Assembly: GCA_014584395.1 (NCBI GenBank)
Contig: JACTMY010000008.1
Span: 100,336-164,335 of the forward strand
DNA: 64,000 bases
Origin: Planctomycetota bacterium
Lineage (GTDB): Bacteria; Planctomycetota; Planctomycetia; Gemmatales; HRBIN36
Direction: 5' to 3'
The position numbers and the translations under genes are program-made. Positions within the stretch are counted from its first letter, which is position 1; each line of letters starts with the position of its first letter. Below, piece after piece: positions 35,012 through 43,781 of the stretch. The notes beneath the pieces were generated by a model. That model had not been told where the DNA came from. It saw only the letters and a list, made by a program, of their open reading frames with translations, and made no database searches.

Positions 35012-35423
35012 ACTCCTCGCGCACCGGGCGGCGCGAGGATTTGCGTTCCGCGCGGCGCCGCTTGCTGGCTTCCTTGCGCTGCTTGGACGCGCGGGTCGGC
35101 CGCGTGGCCCGGCGCGGCACCGGCGGGTGGGCCGCCTCGTGCAGCCATTGGGCCAGCTTCGCCCGGCAATCCTCCATGTTCCGCGGCTGATCCCGATAAC
35201 GCTGAGAGCTGATCAACAAGTCGCCCTCGCTGGTCAGCCGGCGGCCCATGCGCTGCAGCAGCCGATCCTTCACCTCCGCGGGGAGAACCGTCGAACGCAG
35301 GACGTTCCAGCGGAGCAGGGCCTTGGAGCTGACCTTGTTGACGTTCTGTCCGCCTGGGCCGCCGGAGCGGGCAAAGCTCCACGCCGCTTCCAGTTCGATG
35401 TGTCGCAGCCATTCGTCGATCAT
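35010..35423 (-). CDS. arfB: Alternative ribosome-rescue peptidyl-tRNA hydrolase ArfB (YaeJ)
   Basis: The 137-residue protein has the release-factor catalytic GGQ motif in FARSGGPGGQNVNKVSSK, near residue 22, and the basic C-terminal tail (SKRRRAERKSSRRPVREE) that binds the mRNA channel of stalled ribosomes. This length and tail distinguish ArfB from release factors. It releases nascent chains from non-stop complexes. The gene is 15 bases downstream of a zinc-ribbon gene on the same strand. Confidence 0.92.
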   Translation of the reverse strand: MIDEWLRHIELEAAWSFARSGGPGGQNVNKVSSKALLRWNVLRSTVLPAEVKDRLLQRMGRRLTSEGDLLISSQRYRDQPRNMEDCRAKLAQWLHEAAHPPVPRRATRPTRASKQRKEASKRRRAERKSSRRPVREE

Positions 35424-35438
35424 GATCCCATTCTATCT

Positions 35439-35699
35439 TCAGCGTGCATCCTTGGGATGCCACAAATTCCATCGCTGCGAAGCCCGCTGACACAAGACCT
35501 CCACCTTCGCCGGCGAACCCGGCAGCGCCTCCGTCGGCCAAGGCGGCATGGGCCGATGGCCGGTGATGTCCTTGACGCCATTGCCCTGCCCCTGGGGCGG
35601 GTACAAATCCTTGACGCCCGGGGCATAGTAACAAGTCCAACACAATCCGCGAGGCCGCGACACCACCGCATGACCACAATGCCGACAGGACTTCCACAT
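35439..35699 (-). CDS. Small zinc-ribbon protein
   Basis: The 86-residue protein has two CxxC pairs at the N-terminus, CRHCG and CWTC, in the setting RPRGLCWTCYYAPGVKDLYP. This is a compact treble-clef/zinc-ribbon pattern that I associate with small planctomycete proteins. The rest is Pro/Gly-rich and probably disordered. It is the first gene before arfB, so a link to translation or ribosome rescue is conceivable but only inference. Confidence 0.75.
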   Translation of the reverse strand: MWKSCRHCGHAVVSRPRGLCWTCYYAPGVKDLYPPQGQGNGVKDITGHRPMPPWPTEALPGSPAKVEVLCQRASQRWNLWHPKDAR

Positions 35700-35751
35700 G
35701 ACCGCCCCTCCCAGCCAACAAGACCCTCATGATGTCCAACACGACCAGCTT

Positions 35752-35775
35752 ATAAGTATACATTTGTATACTTAT
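35752..35775. promoter_or_regulatory. Perfect 10-bp palindrome, candidate operator
   Basis: ATAAGTATAC (35752-35761) and GTATACTTAT (35766-35775) are perfect inverted arms around ATTT, about 53 bases upstream of the zinc-ribbon/arfB operon start and 144 bases before the ABC gene. The AT-rich palindrome contains -10-like hexamers on both strands. Downstream, TGTCTAG is repeated at 35788-35794 and 35798-35804. Confidence 0.6.
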
Positions 35776-35918
35776 CGCAATGGCCGTTGTCTAGTTGTGT
35801 CTAGGTGAATTTCCTGTCATCCTTGCCCATGTTTCGCTGCCTCGAAACCATATAAAGCTGTCATACAGCATCACGTTGTCCGAACGCCTGCTCAGTCGCT
35901 TTGCCGGGATGGGACCGC

Positions 35919-36857
35919 ATGGGTGTGATCCTTGAAGTCGAACGCTTGACCAAACGCTATGGCTCGCTCCAGGCGTTGAAGGGCGTCAGCTTCGCCGTGG
36001 AGGAAGGGGAACTGTTCGGCCTGCTCGGACCCAACGGGGCGGGCAAGACCACGCTCCTTTCCATTCTCTCCTGCCTCCTCGACGCCGACGGCGGCCAGGC
36101 CCGCATCCTGGGCCACGACGTCGTCCACGGCCCCACCCGCGAACTGCGCCGGCACATCGGCATCGTGCCCCAGGAGCTGGCCCTCTATGGCGACCTGACC
36201 GCCCGGGAGAACCTCGCCTTTTTCGGCCAACTTTACGGCATGGAGTCGGCCCGGCTGCGGCGGCGCGTGAACGAAGTGCTGGCGGCCGTCGGCCTGGAGG
36301 GCAGGGCGGAGGAGCGCGTGGCGGGCTATTCCGGCGGCATGAAGCGGCGGCTCAACCTGGGCGCCGCCCTGGTCCACGAACCGCGGCTCATCTTTCTCGA
36401 CGAGCCCACGACCGGCGTCGATCCGCAGTCGCGCAACCACATCTTCGAGGAAGTCCGCCGTCTCAACCAGGCCGGCATCACGATCATCTACACCTCGCAC
36501 TACATGGAGGAGGTGCAGAGCCTGTGCCGCCGCATCGGCATCATGGACCATGGCCAGCTCATCGCCTGGGGAGCGGTGGATGAACTGCTGCGGAACCTGG
36601 AAGGGGAATTGCTGCTCACGTGGGAGGAACCGCCGGCGGGGTTAGCGGAGCGGTTGGCCGCGCTGCCCGGTGTGCGCTGCGAATCATCCGCCGAGGGCAG
36701 GCGCTGGCGGCTCTTTCATGCCGACGCGACCGGCCTGGTCTGGCCGCTGTCGCAACTGCTCCGCGAAGCGGGGATCGCCCCGCCCCGGCTGCAGGTCATC
36801 GAGCCGAACCTGGAGCGGGTCTTCCTCAAGCTCACGGGCCACGACCTGCGGGATTGA
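35919..36857 (+). CDS. ABC transporter ATP-binding protein, ABC-2 type
   Basis: The 312-residue ATPase has Walker A (GPNGAGKTT), Q-loop (VPQELALYGDL), signature (YSGGMKRRLN), Walker B (LIFLDEPTTG) and H-loop (TSHYMEEV). The C-terminal extension is typical of DrrA/NatA-like ATPases that power ABC-2 exporters. No permease gene is next to it: the following gene is unrelated and on the other strand. ATG 35919 starts the domain; ATG 35901 is also in frame. Confidence 0.93.
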   Translation: MGVILEVERLTKRYGSLQALKGVSFAVEEGELFGLLGPNGAGKTTLLSILSCLLDADGGQARILGHDVVHGPTRELRRHIGIVPQELALYGDLTARENLAFFGQLYGMESARLRRRVNEVLAAVGLEGRAEERVAGYSGGMKRRLNLGAALVHEPRLIFLDEPTTGVDPQSRNHIFEEVRRLNQAGITIIYTSHYMEEVQSLCRRIGIMDHGQLIAWGAVDELLRNLEGELLLTWEEPPAGLAERLAALPGVRCESSAEGRRWRLFHADATGLVWPLSQLLREAGIAPPRLQVIEPNLERVFLKLTGHDLRD

Positions 36858-36942
36858 AAAGCAATGCAAGACCGAAGGGGCTTGCCCAGGCATTCATCGA
36901 ACAACATTTGAAATGTCATGCATCCCATTCCCCCGCTGCGGG

Positions 36943-37731
36943 TCACCGGTCCGGCGGGCCGTGGTGCTCCTCCAGCCAGTTGAGGCCTTCGCGGAGGTGG
37001 TCGTACAGCCCGCCGCGCCAGCCATGCCCCCCGGCGTAGGTTTTCAGCGTCACCTTGGCCCCGGCCTTGGTCAAATCGCGCTGCGCCTGTTCCGCCATGG
37101 CATAGGGGCAGACGCGGTCGTCCGGCGAATGGTACAGGAAAAAGGCCCGCTCCTTGGCCCCGGCCAGCGGCGGCAGCAGGTTCGGCTTGAACACCGACAT
37201 GGCGATGAACGAGCCGGTGATTTTCTTGTTGCTCAGCGCCGCCGCGTAGGCCGCCGGGCCGCTGGACGACCAGGAAAGCGTGAAGATGCGGTCCGGGTTG
37301 AGCTGGTGCCTTTGAGCGACGTCGTCGATCACCGCGGCGATGAACTGTTCGGTCGTGAACTGCATCTTTTCCACGCGGCTCTTCGCCGTGGGCCAGATGA
37401 TCGTTTGCCTGTCGGTCCACTTGACGGCCACGGGCTGGGCGGCCAGATAGCCCTCGGGGACGGCGTTTTTGTAAATTCGTTTGACGAAGGAATGAAACTC
37501 CGCTGAGCCATCGCCGCCGGGCAGGACGATGACCAGGCCCCAGCCCTTCTCCGGCGCCGCCGCCCCGGCTTGGGGGCCGATCAGGAAATAGCGCTGCTGC
37601 TCGTTTTGCTTGGTCCGCAGGTCCCGCGAAGCCACGTCGGCCACGTCGTCCTGACCCGCTGCCGGACCGGGATGCCAGAGCCAGCCAACGACCATCAAAC
37701 TCAAGCCGAAACCCGCGTGCTTGATCATCAT
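36943..37731 (-). CDS. Exported alpha/beta hydrolase (esterase/depolymerase-like)
   Basis: The 262-residue protein has a signal peptide (GFGLSLMVVGWLWHPGPAAG). The nucleophile elbow is FTLSWSSSGPAAY, an atypical form with SxSxG rather than GxSxG. HSPDDRVCP supplies the acid and AGGHGWRGG the His. The layout resembles PHB-depolymerase or phospholipase/carboxylesterase-like proteins that face the periplasm. The substrate is unknown. Confidence 0.8.
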   Translation of the reverse strand: MMIKHAGFGLSLMVVGWLWHPGPAAGQDDVADVASRDLRTKQNEQQRYFLIGPQAGAAAPEKGWGLVIVLPGGDGSAEFHSFVKRIYKNAVPEGYLAAQPVAVKWTDRQTIIWPTAKSRVEKMQFTTEQFIAAVIDDVAQRHQLNPDRIFTLSWSSSGPAAYAAALSNKKITGSFIAMSVFKPNLLPPLAGAKERAFFLYHSPDDRVCPYAMAEQAQRDLTKAGAKVTLKTYAGGHGWRGGLYDHLREGLNWLEEHHGPPDR

Positions 37732-37761
37732 GCACCTCGCAACTCAGGAAGGGAGTTTCGA

Positions 37762-38343
37762 TCAACCTGATGGAGGATTCGCTGGCCCGGCGGATGGATT
37801 TAAGGGAACCGCCGCCGCTGAAGCAGCACGATGCCGCCGGCGCCGCCAGAGCACCACGTGCGGCAGGAAGAAAAGGTAAATCCCGGTGATCCATAGACCC
37901 AAGACAACCATCGCACAAGGCAGGAAAATCCACAACTTGACCGTGTCGTTGAACCACGATCCATCGTGCAAGGCTTCGATCAGATCGGAGCGGCGATAGG
38001 CGGTTTGCAGCACCTGGCCCGTTTGGGCGTCGATCTGCACTTCCCAGCGATTTTCACAGGTGACCTTGACCAGGCCGCGTTTGGGCTGCACGTCCACCCG
38101 CACCACGTCGGCCCAAGATTTCACCTCGGTTTCGGGTTGGGAACGGACGGCTTCAAGGATGGCGTCGAAGCTGATGCTGGGCGACTTGCCCTGGCCCCGT
38201 GCCGTGGGCGGCTGCACCCACGTCCAATCCTTCTTGAGCTGCAGCAGGATGCCGGTGACGATCACCAGGAGAAACGGGAGAGCGACGAGGATCGCTCCCC
38301 AGCGATGCAACCGCCTCGACCAGAAATTCCAATGCACGGCCAT
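37762..38343 (-). CDS. PepSY-associated membrane protein
   Basis: The 193-residue protein begins with the PepSY-TM signature WSRRLHRWGAILVALPFLL, then has a periplasmic PepSY-like domain (VRVDVQPKRGLVKVTCENRW, VQIDAQTGQVLQ) and a second membrane helix pair near residues 140-165. Related proteins sit in electron-transfer or iron-uptake systems. It is downstream of the NAGPA-GH19 gene by about 120 bases on the same strand. Confidence 0.85.
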   Translation of the reverse strand: MAVHWNFWSRRLHRWGAILVALPFLLVIVTGILLQLKKDWTWVQPPTARGQGKSPSISFDAILEAVRSQPETEVKSWADVVRVDVQPKRGLVKVTCENRWEVQIDAQTGQVLQTAYRRSDLIEALHDGSWFNDTVKLWIFLPCAMVVLGLWITGIYLFFLPHVVLWRRRRHRAASAAAVPLNPSAGPANPPSG

Positions 38344-38464
38344 GGGCGCCCAGGGTTGGAGGGATCGATCGGCAAAAGACCAGCCTAACCCAAGCGAAGG
38401 GTCAGTTCAAAACAAAAGGGCTCGTCAGAAGGGTGAATGAGGCCGCGTTCATGAACCGGGTGTG

Positions 38465-39886
38465 TCACTTCACTTTCAAGACTTCCTTGGCCCGCTCGTA
38501 ATATGCCTGCCGCTGCGCCTGGCCGCGCAGCCCGCCGTTGATGACGCGGGTGATGGCGGTGAAGTCTTCCTGATCGGCGAGTTCGTTCAGCTTGTGCTGC
38601 TTCCAAAACCAGCCGGCGACCCGGCAGCCGATGCACGGATCGGCGGCGAGCGCGGGCTGCGCTTCGAGATTCAGCCCCAACGCTTGCCCCGCGCGGCGAT
38701 AGTTGGCCCGGCCCGTGAGCTGGATCGGACCGCGGCCCTTGAAGCGCACGCCATCGCCCGGCTCCGTGTTGCCCAGGTCCTTTCTTCCTTCATAGGCTTC
38801 CCCGGAAGCGATTTCCTCCAGGTAGCGCAGCTCGCCGCTTTCATGGGCCAATTGCGCCAGGAAGGCGGCCCGGCGCCGCGGCGTGTTGATGTCGAATTCG
38901 CGCATGGCATCGTTTAACGGGCCGATGAATTGCCTGCAACGAGGATTGGACAGTTGCGGCATGATCGCCCGAAGCTGCGCCGTCGTCACGCTGTCTTGCT
39001 CGAGGAACACGCGGACGCCCAGATGATTGCCGTTGGGGCGCAGCGAACCCGGCAGGCGCTGGCCGACAGGCAAATTGACGGCGTGCCAATCGCGGAGATC
39101 ATCGTCCTGCTTGACCAGCGTGGTCGAACCGCCGCCGTCCATGTTGAGCAGTTGATGGCAGCCCTGTTGCAAGCCGATCTGGGCCAGCTCCCGCATCGTG
39201 ACGCCTTCGCTTTTGCCCGGCTGCCGGCCGTCCACCACGATCCAGATCATCGTTCGGCGATCGCGGGTCAGGCCGATGGCGGTCCGGGGATGTTTGACGT
39301 CGTGGGGATTGTCGCCCAGATGCAGGTTCTTGCCGTCGTTGATGAGCATGGCGAATCCGCCCACGCCGTGGCAATAGCCTTCCAACTGTTCCACGTGCAC
39401 CGGCGGCGGCAGGATGTGCACGCGGCGATGGCGGTCGATGGCCACGACGCCGAAATCCTTTACCGGCGGCGAATAGAGATCGCCCATGGCCAGGGAGAGA
39501 CCCTCGATTTGCGTCGGCTGGCCGGGCAGGACGGCCACGGGCTTGAACGGGCTGGCGTTGACCGCGAGCCTGGCCTGCATCCGCCGGGCAAAGGTCAGCG
39601 TTGTTTCACTCAGCGTGACGGCGGGACGCTTCACGTCGCTCCGCGGCGTCACCACGAAGTCCACGTCGGGATGCTCCAGGTCGATGCGAACCATCCACAC
39701 GTTCAACGGCCGCGGTTCCTCATGCCGCTCGTGCAGCAGCGTGATCCCCGGGAAGGGGGTGGTCGATTTCTGTTCCGCCGGCGCGGGGAAAACCCGCGGC
39801 GGCTCCTGGACCGCGGGCCGTGCCGGCCAGCCCAGCAGCGGCAACCACAACAACGCGAGCAATAGTCCCATGCCCAGGCGGCGCAT
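38465..39886 (-). CDS. Fusion of phosphodiester glycosidase (NAGPA) and GH19 domains
   Basis: The 473-residue protein has a signal peptide (MRRLGMGLLLALLWLPLLGW). Residues about 50-300 form a NAGPA-like domain, with RLAVNASPFKPVAVLPGQPT and the diagnostic NMDGGGSTTLV. Residues about 315-470 form a GH19 chitinase/endolysin-like domain with LAQLAHESGELRYLEE (catalytic Glu) and RFKGRGPIQLTGRANY. NAGPA domains cleave GlcNAc-phosphodiesters and GH19 cleaves chitin or peptidoglycan-type glycans. Its start overlaps the panC stop (TGATG), so translation is coupled. The combination is unusual. Confidence 0.85.
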   Translation of the reverse strand: MRRLGMGLLLALLWLPLLGWPARPAVQEPPRVFPAPAEQKSTTPFPGITLLHERHEEPRPLNVWMVRIDLEHPDVDFVVTPRSDVKRPAVTLSETTLTFARRMQARLAVNASPFKPVAVLPGQPTQIEGLSLAMGDLYSPPVKDFGVVAIDRHRRVHILPPPVHVEQLEGYCHGVGGFAMLINDGKNLHLGDNPHDVKHPRTAIGLTRDRRTMIWIVVDGRQPGKSEGVTMRELAQIGLQQGCHQLLNMDGGGSTTLVKQDDDLRDWHAVNLPVGQRLPGSLRPNGNHLGVRVFLEQDSVTTAQLRAIMPQLSNPRCRQFIGPLNDAMREFDINTPRRRAAFLAQLAHESGELRYLEEIASGEAYEGRKDLGNTEPGDGVRFKGRGPIQLTGRANYRRAGQALGLNLEAQPALAADPCIGCRVAGWFWKQHKLNELADQEDFTAITRVINGGLRGQAQRQAYYERAKEVLKVK

Positions 39887-40734
39887 CACGGCACCTCGAC
39901 CAGGTCGTTGTCGATCAAGCGGGTCGAGCCAAACCGCACTGCCAGGACGATCAGCGCCTGCCCTTGCAAGGCCTGGATCGGCTCCATGCTCAGCGGGTCG
40001 ACGATCTCCACGTAGTCGATCTTGGCTTCCGGAGCGGAATGGATCAGCCGGCCCATCTCCTGCCGAAGGAGCGCGGCTTGCCGCTGCCCTTCGCGGATCA
40101 TCCGCCGGGCCAGTTCCAGGGAGCGGTACAGGACCGTGGCCTGCGCCCGCTGGCTGGGCGAGAGATAGACGTTGCGGGAGCTGCAAGCCAGCCCGTCCGC
40201 CTCGCGCACCGTCGGGCAGATGACGATCTCGATCGGAAAGTGCAGATCGCGGGTTAACCTGCGGAGCACCGCCGCCTGCTGGGCATCTTTTTGCCCGAAG
40301 AAGGCCAGGTCGGGTTGGACCTGGTTGAAAAGCATGGCGACGACGGTGGCGACGCCCTGAAAATGGCCGGGGCGGACGGCCCCTTCGAGGATGTGGTCCA
40401 GGCCGCTCACCCGCACCGCTGTGGCATGGCCCGGCGGGTACATCGTCTCGACGCTGGGCAGAAAGAGCAGGTCCACCTTTTCCGCCTGGCAGAGGCGTTG
40501 ATCCGCATCAAGGGGTCGGGGATAGCGGCTGAAATCTTCGCTCGGACCAAACTGCGTCGGGTTGACGAAGATCGAAGCGACGACGCAGCCCGTCCGCTCG
40601 CGGGCCGCTCGCAGCAGACTGGCGTGTCCCTCATGCAGCGCCCCCATGGTGGGGACGAAGCCGATGCGGTCGCCGCGCTGGCGCGCCTCGCGGACAAGCG
40701 AACGTAATTCCTCGACCGACGTCACGGTCCGCAT
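39886..40734 (-). CDS. panC: Pantothenate synthetase (pantoate-beta-alanine ligase)
   Basis: The 282-residue cytoplasmic enzyme joins pantoate and beta-alanine using ATP, the last step of pantothenate synthesis. Signatures are GFVPTMGALHEGHASLL (HxGH-type ATP site), SIFVNPTQFGPSEDF, LAFFGQKDAQQAAVLRRL and SSRNVYLSPSQR (KMSKS-like). The gene is followed, with a one-base overlap, by the NAGPA-GH19 fusion gene, an odd partner for a vitamin gene. Confidence 0.97.
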   Translation of the reverse strand: MRTVTSVEELRSLVREARQRGDRIGFVPTMGALHEGHASLLRAARERTGCVVASIFVNPTQFGPSEDFSRYPRPLDADQRLCQAEKVDLLFLPSVETMYPPGHATAVRVSGLDHILEGAVRPGHFQGVATVVAMLFNQVQPDLAFFGQKDAQQAAVLRRLTRDLHFPIEIVICPTVREADGLACSSRNVYLSPSQRAQATVLYRSLELARRMIREGQRQAALLRQEMGRLIHSAPEAKIDYVEIVDPLSMEPIQALQGQALIVLAVRFGSTRLIDNDLVEVP

Positions 40735-40861
40735 GAGTTCGATTCCAAGGCCAGGGTCGTTTCAGGACGCAAGATTGGCTCCGTCCAGAATGACACATCC
40801 GCGTCCCTGAATCAAGACGGAACGCGGCCCGTGTGGGTTCGGCTGAGGAGTGACTGCGCCA

Positions 40862-41728
40862 TCAAGCGGCGCGGCGGGGCGTGGTTTCTTGAGAAGCGGG
40901 TTCCGGCAGTGCCAGTCGGACCGCTTCCTCGGGAAAGACTTCCGAGGTAGCGCGGCCTTGGCCCGAACGCACGCCGAGCAGCGTGAGCAGACCCCGGCGA
41001 AACCGGCGCAGCGGCACGGCGACGACGCGGTGAAGCTGAATCCATGCGGGCCGTTCGCTGTGCAGCCGGGCGAGCACGTCGGTTTGATCAGGCCGCAGCC
41101 GATGGACGTGCTTGGCCAGGTGATAAAGGTCGCCGACTTGCAGGGCGCGCAGCACGCGGTGCAGGATCGGCCACCTCGCCAGGGCGGGGCAGGCCAGGCT
41201 GAAGTGGACCTGGAAATCGATCAGCCACGGGCGGCCGCGGTCATCGACGAGGATGTTTTCCCGCTTGTGCAGGTCGACGTAGGCATAGCCCCGGCGATGG
41301 AGCCGCTCCAGGAGCCGAACGAGGGTCGGGAAAAAGGAGTCGTTCACGTCATGGTTCGGCCGCAGCGGTTCACCGGGGATGAAGGCATGGGCCGCGGCAT
41401 GGGGTGCGGGCCGCCCCTCGACGAAGATCGGCCCCATGGGGGCGGGAATCCCCATGAGGTCCGAGAGCCGATGCAGAGCCTCCGCTTCGCGCCGAGCCAG
41501 CCAGCGGCCCAGCCACGTCATCGGCAGACCCAGAATCGGCTGAATGCGATTGAACTTGCAGACGATGCGTTCGGGTCGGCCATGGGCTTTGCGGTAAGAC
41601 GCCGTCGCCGCCCAGGAGTCATGCTTGAAAACGTGATCGAGCTGATACTCATCCTCGGCGATGTGAATCGTCGCCGGCGGTTCCTTGCTGCCGAGGGCTT
41701 TCAACCAGGCCGGCCGGGTTCGCGCCAT
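40862..41728 (-). CDS. Kinase-like protein (Kdo/RIO-type fold)
   Basis: The 288-residue protein has the catalytic part of a small-molecule kinase of the Kdo-kinase/RIO/APH type: GYAYVDLHKRENILVDDRGR (catalytic Asp in the loop, Asn metal ligand) and PWLIDFQVHF (DFG-equivalent). The N-terminal lobe has a possible Lys in RIVCKFNR. It may phosphorylate an envelope lipid or sugar; the substrate cannot be read from the sequence. Confidence 0.75.
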   Translation of the reverse strand: MARTRPAWLKALGSKEPPATIHIAEDEYQLDHVFKHDSWAATASYRKAHGRPERIVCKFNRIQPILGLPMTWLGRWLARREAEALHRLSDLMGIPAPMGPIFVEGRPAPHAAAHAFIPGEPLRPNHDVNDSFFPTLVRLLERLHRRGYAYVDLHKRENILVDDRGRPWLIDFQVHFSLACPALARWPILHRVLRALQVGDLYHLAKHVHRLRPDQTDVLARLHSERPAWIQLHRVVAVPLRRFRRGLLTLLGVRSGQGRATSEVFPEEAVRLALPEPASQETTPRRAA

Positions 41729-42012
41729 GACACGCTCTCAAAGATTGGCTGCAAGGAGGACTTTCATTTGACTGATGGTTAAATCGGCAAAAGGGCAGGG
41801 AAGATGCAGAAAATCGGGACTTTAACGAAAGAAGCGGCAAAGGCTGGCTTGGCGCGGATTGGCGAGGCTGAGCCAAGGGGGTTATGGATGGGAAGATGGG
41901 TTTTGTAGATGGGTGCAGGCTGGGTGCCTGCATGCCCACAAGAAGTGGCATGGCGTGTGAGCGCCGGGCATCTTCCGTCGACGAACTTCCGATGTGCCGT
42001 TCAAGGCTGACA

Positions 42013-42456
42013 CTATGGCTTGCCAAGGGCCCAGTTGCGCAGAGCCGATTTGTCCTCGGGGGAAAGGACGGCGTCGCGGTGGATCGGCAGATAGAACCAG
42101 AGAGGCATCTCGCCTTCCGCGACCTCCTCCCAACTCTCCTTCAACTTCTTGACCTGCTCTTTCGTCGAGTAGCGGTCCCAGGTCGAATAGTTCAGCTCCT
42201 CGCGTCCTTTGTGGACGTCGCGCGCGACCAACCACGAGACGGGAGCGATCTTGCTGTACCAGGGCCACACGGTCTCGTTGGAATGGCAGTCGTAACACGC
42301 GCGGCGAAGGATGGCTCGCACCTCGGGTGATGCCGGCACCTCGGCCGTCACGGGAGGATTCGATCGATCCACCGGGACAAACTGGATGGCCGCGAAGACG
42401 ACCACCACTCCAAGGAGGACCCAGCGGAGGACTTTCCAGCGCAAGAGTTTCTTCAT
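42013..42456 (-). CDS. Heme-binding domain protein (CxxCH)
   Basis: The 147-residue protein has an N-terminal membrane anchor (VLRWVLLGVVVVFAAIQFV) and a Haem_bd-type domain with CYDCHSNETVWPWYSKIAPV, giving one c-type heme site facing the periplasm. YSTKEQVKKLKESWEEVAEG and EMPLWFYLPIHRDAVLSPED complete the family pattern. It probably takes part in periplasmic electron transfer. No obvious redox partner is adjacent. Confidence 0.88.
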   Translation of the reverse strand: MKKLLRWKVLRWVLLGVVVVFAAIQFVPVDRSNPPVTAEVPASPEVRAILRRACYDCHSNETVWPWYSKIAPVSWLVARDVHKGREELNYSTWDRYSTKEQVKKLKESWEEVAEGEMPLWFYLPIHRDAVLSPEDKSALRNWALGKP

Positions 42457-42658
42457 GAGCCACCTCCTCGATCACAACTCGATGGGTTGTGAACCCTCAA
42501 CTTTCCTGATCCCGGCGGGTGTCCGGATCAACACCAGACGCGGCGTTCGTGTTCTCCATCAGGAACCATGCGGACCCTGGATCGGCGGCTTGAACGAACC
42601 GGATAACATAGAACCCCACCGGGCCGGTTGAGCGCAACGCGCTAGTTCGGTCGCCGGC

Positions 42659-43546
42659 CTATTTTCGCTTGCAGGCGCGCAGGAACTCGAGGATCGTGGT
42701 CCCGAATTCCGGTTTGATCAGCGTGGTCATGTGGTCGCCGCCGGCGACGATCTTGACCTCGCCCCGGCCGAGCTGTTTGTGGACCATCGCCACCCGATTC
42801 GTCACGTGAGCCGATTCGTTCCCGCCGTGGATGAACAGGATCGGGGCCGTGCATTGCTTCAATTGCTCTTCGGTGACGGCCAGATGCTTGAAGCTGCGGC
42901 CGGCCAGTGCGAACGCTTTGACATCCTTGCCTTTGTACAGAAAGTGTGCAATGGCCCTCGCCTGCTCCGCGGTCGGCTTCGGCTTGCCGGCCGGCGTCAC
43001 GGCAAGAATATAAGACCCCAGATCCTTGCCCTCGTCCACCGCCTGGGCAAAAAGCTCGCATTCGGAGAAATCGGACGCTTTCATCAACTCCGCGATGATC
43101 GGCGCTTGCCCGGCGTAGACGACGCTGAGCACGCGCTCCGGGTGGGCTGCGGCCACCTTGCCGGCGATGAATGCCCCGCTCGAGTAGCCGATCAAGTGGG
43201 CCTTCTCGATCTTGAGATGATCGAGCAGACGCACCACGTCCTCCGCCATTTCCGGTCCGTACTTCTCCGGTTCGTGCGGCTTGTCGCTCTTGCCGTGTCC
43301 CCGGCAATCCAGGGCAATCAACTGGAACCCGTCGGCGGGTTTGAGTTTGGTATGGCCGGAACCATCCCGGCCCCACATGCTGGAATCGGCCATCCAGCCG
43401 TGGATGAGCACGACCGGTTCGCCCGTCCCTTCCGTGACATACCGAATCTGCACACCGTTGGAGTCGAACGCCTCGTCGGCCGCCCCAGCGGGCGTGGGCA
43501 CGAGACAGCTCACGGCGAACAGGGTCAGCAGGAACCGGCACTTCAT
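42659..43546 (-). CDS. Exported alpha/beta hydrolase
   Basis: The 295-residue protein has a signal peptide (FLLTLFAVSCLVPTPAGA). The oxyanion region is VVLIHGWMADSSMW, the nucleophile elbow HLIGYSSGAFIAG, and the His VAGGDHMTTL. The overall order matches epoxide-hydrolase/esterase-like members of the superfamily. The substrate is unknown. Upstream lies a 235-base gap with a hairpin at 43678-43698. Confidence 0.88.
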   Translation of the reverse strand: MKCRFLLTLFAVSCLVPTPAGAADEAFDSNGVQIRYVTEGTGEPVVLIHGWMADSSMWGRDGSGHTKLKPADGFQLIALDCRGHGKSDKPHEPEKYGPEMAEDVVRLLDHLKIEKAHLIGYSSGAFIAGKVAAAHPERVLSVVYAGQAPIIAELMKASDFSECELFAQAVDEGKDLGSYILAVTPAGKPKPTAEQARAIAHFLYKGKDVKAFALAGRSFKHLAVTEEQLKQCTAPILFIHGGNESAHVTNRVAMVHKQLGRGEVKIVAGGDHMTTLIKPEFGTTILEFLRACKRK

Positions 43547-43677
43547 CTCTGACGTCTCCCGTGGAATGGGTCCACCCGTGGTTCGGGGCAGCGAACGAGG
43601 GGTACGCGCCCCGACGACTGTCAGCTATTCGCCGCCGGGCGTGAGATATTGGCTAGGCGCCGGTGAATGCACTATCA

Positions 43678-43698
43678 CCACCCGTGATTCACGGGTGG
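43678..43698. repeat. Perfect 9-bp hairpin, intergenic
   Basis: CCACCCGTG (43678-43686) and CACGGGTGG (43690-43698) are perfect inverted arms with a 3-base ATT loop. It lies 84 bases beyond the stop of the minus-strand gene at 43782. There is no T-tract on either strand, so it is not a standard terminator; it may be a dispersed intergenic repeat. Confidence 0.55.
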
Positions 43699-43781
43699 CT
43701 AATTAACGTGGACTCTGCTCATTCGAGCCGGTTGCCACCATCGGCGACGATGCGGGTTACCCTCCCCGGCCGCAGCGACGA

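Noticed and set aside
34900..35763. A long minus-strand frame across arfB and the zinc-ribbon gene
   Set aside because: It runs in a different frame over two well-recognised genes and its translation looks random.
43678..43698. Rho-independent terminator for the gene ending at 43782
   Set aside because: The stem is perfect, but there is no T-tract on either strand and it lies 84 bases away from the stop.
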